Positions 59,293-64,000 of a stretch of DNA of 64,000 nt are shown in pieces. The first letter of the stretch is position 1, and each line of letters begins with the position of its first letter. The DNA comes from Streptomyces sp. C10-9-1 (GTDB taxonomy: Bacteria; Actinomycetota; Actinomycetes; Streptomycetales; Streptomycetaceae). Location: positions 30,005 through 94,004 of the forward strand of contig NZ_JANHKP010000024.1 of the NCBI RefSeq assembly GCF_024497955.1, written 5' to 3'. Made by a program: the position numbers and the translations under genes. A model generated the notes under the pieces. The model was given only the letters and a program-made list of their open reading frames with translations. It searched no databases and was not told where the DNA came from.

Positions 59293-60828
59293 GTGGCTGA
59301 AGGACTTGCGAACTTAGACACTGGATTCGCGCAGCGCATCAAAGCGCTCGCGTGCACTGCGCCCCTACACGACCTGGACGCCCGTAAGTCATCCGTTCAG
59401 TCGGCTGACTTGACTGCCTACCAGATGAGCGAGCTTGGGCTGCACGCGATCGATCTGGTGACTCTCGCGATGGATTTCGACGCCGGCGCTTCTCCGGAGC
59501 GGACCGTTGAAGATCTGTCCCGGTACGCCGCTGATCAGGCGCCGGACCGCTCTGCAGCTGAGCACGAGCACGCCGCTGGGTGGGTTCTTGAGAACCTGCT
59601 CAACGTGGGATCGGCTGATCGCGGCTTCCGCGCGGTCTACGGGATGACGGGTACCGACGGACGGTACGAGCGGCGTGATTTCGACTTCCGCCTTCTCGAG
59701 GAGGTTCCGGGAGCCGACGGCGGGATCTATCTGCGTGCTTCGAACGAGGCGGTCAATGTCCTGGTCGGTGCGCTGGAAGTTGACATCGAGTCGGCGCAGA
59801 TTGCCGCGGATGTGCGGCTGGAGACGCTGATTCGGCGCGGTCGGCTCTCAGACGCGCAAGCTGCTGCTCAGGCCGCGCGGTACCGGACGATCCAGTACGG
59901 CGAGATGCTGCGTCAGCGGCTCGAGGCCACGAGCCGCGACGTGCGTACGGTGGACTGGCTGACCGCCATGCCGACGTTCATCGCGGAGGCGCTTGAGCAC
60001 ATCGAGGCCCGCTGCCGGGCGGAGAACGCCATCTTGGTGAACATCACAGAGGCGCGTGACACCGCCGATACCCCTGTGCGCAAGCAGCAGGCCGCTGCGC
60101 TCGTCGGGATCGTCCGCGATTGCCTGCGACGTCACGAGCAGCTTCAGGCAGCACTCCAGAACGCCGGTCGGCGCTTTCGGGCTGAGCAGGACCGGCAGAC
60201 GTTCGCACCGCAGCCCATGCGGGCGGACCTCGACCTCCACGCTCAGCTCCTGCAGCCGGCGCTCGCCTTGCCGGTGCGCGACGCCGACGGGGTGCTCGCC
60301 GCTTACTTCACGCGGGTCGTGGGACTGGCCGTGCGCCCGGCGTTGCGTTTGGCTGACCTCTTTACCCTGCTGGTGACTCCTCCAGCGGTCCGCGAGGCGC
60401 TGGGCAGCGAAATCGAGGAGCCGGAATTGTCCGAGGTGGCAGAGGTGCCTCGCTTCCCGGAGGAGTGCTACGAGCACCTGGAGTGGTTGCTGGACCTCGA
60501 CGTGGAGGCGCCGCGACGTCTGTCCGGGCTGCTGGAGGAAGCTCGAGAGCTGCATCCTGAGCTGCCGCTGCTCGTGGTGGTGCGGGTGCTCGCCCTCGCA
60601 GCGCAAGAAATCGGCCCGGCCGTCCGGCACGGCGCGTCTTCCGTGCTTCTCGCCGTGGACGACGGCACCGTGCTGAGTGATCCCGAGTTCGCTGGCGCCG
60701 ATCTCATCGTTGCCCGAGCCGGATTGATCACTCCCGCCGAGGGCGACGGCGCAGGGCCTGAAGGGGCAGTCGTGGGAGCCCTCTCCCGAGATCTGATGCC
60801 TGCCGGGCGGGAAAGGGGGGCTGCATGA
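59293..60828 (+). CDS. Kleisin-like subunit of an SMC-type system (JetA/MksF position)
   Basis: GTG 59293 gives 511 residues, mostly helical. The sequence TAYQMSELGLHAIDLVTLAM, AAEHEHAAGWVLENLLNVGS, FDFRLLEEVPGADGGIYLRA and EAVNVLVGALEVDIESAQIA is followed by long helices (RTIQYGEMLRQRLEATSRDV, AGRRFRAEQDRQTFAPQPMR) and an acidic C-terminal domain. Length and order match the first gene of Wadjet/MksBEF operons, where a kleisin bridges SMC heads. I assign it from position and helical character, not from a decisive motif. TACCGT at 59280-59285, seven bases before the start, suggests a leaderless message. Its TGA overlaps the next ATG. Confidence 0.6.
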   Translation: MAEGLANLDTGFAQRIKALACTAPLHDLDARKSSVQSADLTAYQMSELGLHAIDLVTLAMDFDAGASPERTVEDLSRYAADQAPDRSAAEHEHAAGWVLENLLNVGSADRGFRAVYGMTGTDGRYERRDFDFRLLEEVPGADGGIYLRASNEAVNVLVGALEVDIESAQIAADVRLETLIRRGRLSDAQAAAQAARYRTIQYGEMLRQRLEATSRDVRTVDWLTAMPTFIAEALEHIEARCRAENAILVNITEARDTADTPVRKQQAAALVGIVRDCLRRHEQLQAALQNAGRRFRAEQDRQTFAPQPMRADLDLHAQLLQPALALPVRDADGVLAAYFTRVVGLAVRPALRLADLFTLLVTPPAVREALGSEIEEPELSEVAEVPRFPEECYEHLEWLLDLDVEAPRRLSGLLEEARELHPELPLLVVVRVLALAAQEIGPAVRHGASSVLLAVDDGTVLSDPEFAGADLIVARAGLITPAEGDGAGPEGAVVGALSRDLMPAGRERGAA

Positions 60829-61625
60829 GCGCCGCCGACACCGCCGCCGAAGCCTCCCGCCTCGTCGGTTTCGGCCTACGGCCCAAACTCGTCCCCTCCC
60901 GCGACGATGAATACAGGCGGCTGGTGCGGCGCTTTCGGAGCGACGACGAGTTCGCCACCGTCACCGCCGCCGTTGCCCGAGGACTGGACCTGGTCATCCT
61001 CGAGGTCACCGAGCGGACGGGCGTGGTCGTCGCTTCCACCGAGGAAAGCGTCTTCGCTATCCGGATGACCGACTATGCGCGTCGGACCGGCGGCGATGGG
61101 AAAGCACACGAGCGGGTGCTCCACGCCCTGGCCCACCTGGGCGCCGCCACCCTCGCATTCCCACGCCCGGCAGACCTCGCCGACGAAACCTACCTCGGCC
61201 GGATCACCGCACAGGGAGTCGAAGCTTTCGTGCGACAAGCCTCCACCGCTCTGGCCGAAACCGCCACGGCGGAAGGAGCGGACACCGACCCATCCAGCGA
61301 CCGACCGGGCCTGGAGGCGGTGTGGAGGGTCTATAAGCGCCGCGCCCAGACCGGGGCGACCGGCGACGGACGCAAACTCCATACCTCGACGACCGGCATC
61401 GTCAGCAAGGCCCTTGCCTTCCTCGCCGATCAAGGCCTGCTGGTGCGCACCGGCGACGCGCGAGGCGGCACCTACCGAACGACGCCGCGCTACCGGGCAC
61501 AAGTCCGGGAGGCCGGCGCAATCATGTTCGACGAGCTCCTGGCGCTCGGCATCACCGAGATCACTGACGGAACAGGCACGCTGACCGCCGTCGAATGGTC
61601 ACCCGACGACATCGCCAAGCTGTAG
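60825..61625 (+). CDS. Winged-helix subunit of an SMC-type system (JetB/MksE position)
   Basis: ATG 60825 overlaps the upstream stop by four bases. The 266-residue protein has an N-terminal region DDEYRRLVRRFRSDDEFATV, LDLVILEVTERTGVVVAST, RVLHALAHLGAATLAFPRPA and a C-terminal winged helix STTGIVSKALAFLADQGLLV, GGTYRTTPRYRAQVREAGAI. In MksBEF and Wadjet the second gene encodes a kleisin-binding dimer of winged-helix domains of similar size. Coupling with the ATPase gene three bases downstream supports a stoichiometric complex. Identification rests on context and fold pattern. Confidence 0.62.
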   Translation: MSAADTAAEASRLVGFGLRPKLVPSRDDEYRRLVRRFRSDDEFATVTAAVARGLDLVILEVTERTGVVVASTEESVFAIRMTDYARRTGGDGKAHERVLHALAHLGAATLAFPRPADLADETYLGRITAQGVEAFVRQASTALAETATAEGADTDPSSDRPGLEAVWRVYKRRAQTGATGDGRKLHTSTTGIVSKALAFLADQGLLVRTGDARGGTYRTTPRYRAQVREAGAIMFDELLALGITEITDGTGTLTAVEWSPDDIAKL

Positions 61626-61628
61626 GGG

Positions 61629-64000
61629 ATGACTGTGTACGAACTCAACCGCGTCCGCATGTTCGGCGTCGGCCCGCGCGGTGCCCGTTTCACCGACGTC
61701 ACCTTGAATCTCGCCGACGTGGGCCAGCCCATCGGCGGGGGGACGCTGTTCGACGCCCCTCCACGCCGCCCCAGCCCCTACAGCCTCCTCCTTCTGGAAA
61801 ACGGCGGCGGCAAGAGCGTCCTGCTCAAACTGCTCTTCTCGGTCATCCTGCCCGGGAAACGCAACACCCTCGGCGGCGCGTCCGAAGTTCTGGAGAAGTT
61901 CGTCGTGGGGGAGGACGCGGGACACGTCGTACTGGAGTGGATGCACGTCAAAACCGGCGAACGCATCGTCACCGGAAAGACCTACCAGTGGCGACGCAAG
62001 CGCACCAGCGACGGCCGCAAGCTGGGTGAGGCATGGTGGTCGCTGCGCCCCAATCCCGCCGTCGAGGTGTCCACGCTCCCTTTCACCGCCGACGGCCGCC
62101 GCCTACGACTGGGCCACTTCCAGGAAGCGCTGGAGGAGATCGACCGCAATCACCCAGCCACTCAGCTGGCCTGGATCGGATCCCATCAAGGGGAGTGGCT
62201 CGACCATCTGCGCAGCCTGCGCATCGAACCCGAGCTGTTCGCCATCCAGCGCCAGATGAACGCAGACGAAGGGGAGGCGGCCAGCGCGTTCAAATTCAAG
62301 AGCAGCAAGGAATTCGTCGACTGGCTCCTCACGATCGTCATGGACCCGGCCGACGCCGTCAGCGTGGCGGACAACTTCGACAGCTACGCCACCATCGTCG
62401 GCGATCGATCCGCGATGTTGATGGAGCGCGACTTCGCCGAAGGCGCCGTAGCAGCGCTGCACCCCTGCGGCGCGGCGCACACCACGGCGATACAGGCGCG
62501 AGCCGCGCTGCAGCGCACGGAGGAAGACATCCACGCGTTCGGTGCCCAACTCGCAGCGCGCCATGACGCTGAACGGACTGCCGCCAGACGGCTGACTGGT
62601 GAGCACGCCACAGCAGTATCCGAAGCAAGCGCATCCGAAACCGACCGCGACCGGACGCGTGACGTCGTCAACGAAATCCGCCGTCAGACGATTGCCTTGG
62701 AACTCGCTGCCGCGGAGGAACAGCAAGACGCTGCGCAGCTCGCACAAGCAGCGGTCGAGCTCGAGCTGGCTGGCTGGACGGCATCCGAGATGGTCGAAGC
62801 CCGCGACCAATCAGTCGCTCACGCACGCGCGCTCGAGCGACAGATCGCCGACGCCGAGGAGACTGCACGACCCGCTCTGGCCGCACGCGACGCGGCCGCG
62901 GCCCAGCTGCTGGCGAAACTCCACAACGCGGCAGCCCATGACCATGGGCAGGCACGAAAGCTCAATCAGGAAGCTGAAGAGTGCAAGCTGACCGCTAAGA
63001 AGGCGGACGAGCAGCGCACTGCCGCGCTGCGGGACGAGGAGAAGGCCCGCAGCGCACAGCAGGCAGCCCTGGCCGAAGTCGGGGAAACGGCCCGCGCAGT
63101 AGCCCAGGCCATTTCCGACAATCTCATGCCGGCTGGCACAGACGTGCCCGCTGCAGCCCGGGAAGCCCGCGCGAGAGCAGACCTCCTCAAGGACACGCTT
63201 GCTGCCACAGAACGCAAGGCCGCAGAGGTCGCACGGGAGTTCAAGGACGCTCAAATCCGCGCCAGCGAAGCCGCCGGGGCGCTGCTGGAAAAGGAGCGTG
63301 AACAGCAGCCGATAGCACAACAGTTGAAGGATCTGACCGCCCGGGCTTCTCGACTGGCCGCCGATGACGTGCTCGTCGCGGCCCTGGCGGTAGACCGTAT
63401 CGACACGGAGACCCTCGACGCATCGGCGGAAGCACTCGCCGGTCAGCTTGCCGAAGACATCGGCTCACGTGAAGAACGGCTGGACGGCCTGCGCGCTGTA
63501 CAGAACGGCGACCACCGTGTTCTCACCGCGCTGGGCGACGGCGGCCTGCTGCCGGCCAGACCCGAGGTCGAGGCCGCCGTCGAGGTTCTGCGGGACTCAG
63601 GCGTCGCCGCCCACACGGGCTGGCAGTACCTGGCGCAAAATGCCTCCGCCAGCGAACGCGTCACCCTCATCGCGACACATCCAGAACTCGCCGACGGAGT
63701 CGTGCTCGTCGACGCAACACAGCTTCCCCAGGCCCGCACCGCCATCAAAGCGGCAAACCTGCTGCCCGCAGCCGCGATCGCCGTCGGCACCGGTGCGCAG
63801 CTGCTCACCGCAACTGAGCCGACCTCAGCCCGCTTCGTGCTCGAGACCAACCCGGCCATGTTCGACGAGGAAGCCGCCGAGGCGCGCAGGGCGGAGCTGC
63901 GCGAGGACATGAAACGCCGCGGCCAGGAGATCGCGACACTCACCACGGCGCTGAACCGAACCCGCGACGTCGCCGCCGAACTCGCTGCCTGGCGTAAAGC
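61629..64000 (+). CDS. SMC-like ATPase of the same system (JetC/MksB-like), cut by the right edge
   Basis: ATG 61629 lies three bases after the previous stop, and 790 codons are visible without a stop. The N-terminal ATPase head has ELNRVRMFGVGPRGARFTDV and the Walker A site SLLLLENGGGKSVLLKLLF (about 50-68). The head continues with GHVVLEWMHVKTGERIVTGK, ELFAIQRQMNADEGEAASAF and FKFKSSKEFVDWLLTIVMDP. From about residue 290 a very long Ala/Glu/Arg-rich coiled coil follows, interrupted near 600-700 by a globular segment (AALGDGGLLPARPEVEAAVE, SERVTLIATHPELADGVVLV) at the place of a hinge. In Wadjet this subunit loops foreign DNA for cleavage by JetD, whose gene would lie outside the window. Confidence 0.75.
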   Translation, partial: MTVYELNRVRMFGVGPRGARFTDVTLNLADVGQPIGGGTLFDAPPRRPSPYSLLLLENGGGKSVLLKLLFSVILPGKRNTLGGASEVLEKFVVGEDAGHVVLEWMHVKTGERIVTGKTYQWRRKRTSDGRKLGEAWWSLRPNPAVEVSTLPFTADGRRLRLGHFQEALEEIDRNHPATQLAWIGSHQGEWLDHLRSLRIEPELFAIQRQMNADEGEAASAFKFKSSKEFVDWLLTIVMDPADAVSVADNFDSYATIVGDRSAMLMERDFAEGAVAALHPCGAAHTTAIQARAALQRTEEDIHAFGAQLAARHDAERTAARRLTGEHATAVSEASASETDRDRTRDVVNEIRRQTIALELAAAEEQQDAAQLAQAAVELELAGWTASEMVEARDQSVAHARALERQIADAEETARPALAARDAAAAQLLAKLHNAAAHDHGQARKLNQEAEECKLTAKKADEQRTAALRDEEKARSAQQAALAEVGETARAVAQAISDNLMPAGTDVPAAAREARARADLLKDTLAATERKAAEVAREFKDAQIRASEAAGALLEKEREQQPIAQQLKDLTARASRLAADDVLVAALAVDRIDTETLDASAEALAGQLAEDIGSREERLDGLRAVQNGDHRVLTALGDGGLLPARPEVEAAVEVLRDSGVAAHTGWQYLAQNASASERVTLIATHPELADGVVLVDATQLPQARTAIKAANLLPAAAIAVGTGAQLLTATEPTSARFVLETNPAMFDEEAAEARRAELREDMKRRGQEIATLTTALNRTRDVAAELAAWRK

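Noticed and set aside
1..64000. CRISPR array
   Set aside because: No series of regularly spaced identical repeats was seen. The three 17-bp repeats at 55.9 kb are too few, irregularly oriented and lack spacers.
1..64000. tRNA or rRNA genes and tRNA-linked attachment sites
   Set aside because: No cloverleaf-like stretch with a GGTTCGAATCC-type loop and CCA end was recognised, so no integration site can be named.

Overview
The window is high-GC actinobacterial DNA, almost certainly from a Streptomyces or close relative. The evidence is the codon bias, GGAGG-type and leaderless starts, GTG/TTG starts, a SARP-type regulator, DUF6083 and RICIN proteins, and SMI1/Lsr2 and Rhs proteins of streptomycete type. 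No rRNA, tRNA or core housekeeping operon is visible. The mixture of IS elements, truncated genes, frameshifts, polymorphic-toxin and defence-type genes suggests an accessory region: a chromosome arm, a large linear plasmid or an integrated element. Several unrelated genes carry single-base frameshifts, often in C/G-rich runs, so part of the apparent decay may be sequencing error.

Layout. (1) 1-3.8 kb, minus strand: SARP-type regulator, ferritin-like enzyme, peptidoglycan amidase and an edge-truncated PLL-type beta-propeller lectin, apparently one operon. (2) 4.2-6.5 kb: transposase remnant, SRPBCC protein, and a mercuric-reductase tail fused to a membrane peptide. (3) 6.7-10.4 kb, plus strand: MauE-like protein, CC-motif membrane protein, Tes-like radical SAM enzyme, Cys-rich methyltransferase and a frameshifted membrane protein, tightly coupled. 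(4) 10.4-13.1 kb: decayed DNA with a truncated Crp-type gene and an inverted repeat. (5) 13.4-20.9 kb: secreted subtilase, small Cys-rich secreted protein, an orphan copy of an immunity gene next to an intact-looking ISL3 element, an S1 protein, a hypothetical protein and a gyrB fragment. (6) 20.9-27.1 kb, minus strand: sigma-like/RICIN membrane protein, then a three-gene envelope operon (beta-helix, cupredoxin-like lipoprotein, polytopic protein).

(7) 27.8-33.2 kb: a large Rhs toxin with a nuclease tip, followed by a SMI1/KNR4 immunity protein that ends in an Lsr2-type DNA-binding domain. (8) 33.3-43.5 kb, minus strand: the most striking block, a 13-gene operon, most junctions of which overlap by 1 or 4 bases. 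It encodes QueD, QueE, DUF6884, a phosphoribosyltransferase, PIG-L deacetylase, WbqC, GTP cyclohydrolase I, a SUMF1-fold protein, a glycosyltransferase, a diverged reverse transcriptase, a second glycosyltransferase, a 5'-3' exonuclease and a HAD protein. FolE, QueD and QueE give the route from GTP to 7-carboxy-7-deazaguanine; QueC is absent here. The first gene has lost its start at a head-to-head junction with a truncated DciA-like gene.

(9) 44.2-50.8 kb: SLATT-type membrane protein, an IS3 element with a 3-bp target duplication, hypothetical genes, a frameshifted PD-(D/E)XK-like gene and a truncated ATPase. (10) 51.0-58.9 kb: a replicon-like block opened by a 36-bp perfect palindrome. It has an HTH protein, a long protein with a family-B-polymerase-like motif arrangement, a second HTH protein, a divergent zinc-ribbon-like protein, an XRE regulator behind three 17-bp operator-like repeats, a DUF6083 protein and an SF1 helicase. 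(11) 59.3-64 kb: a three-gene SMC/kleisin-type set that resembles Wadjet/MksBEF and runs off the right edge.
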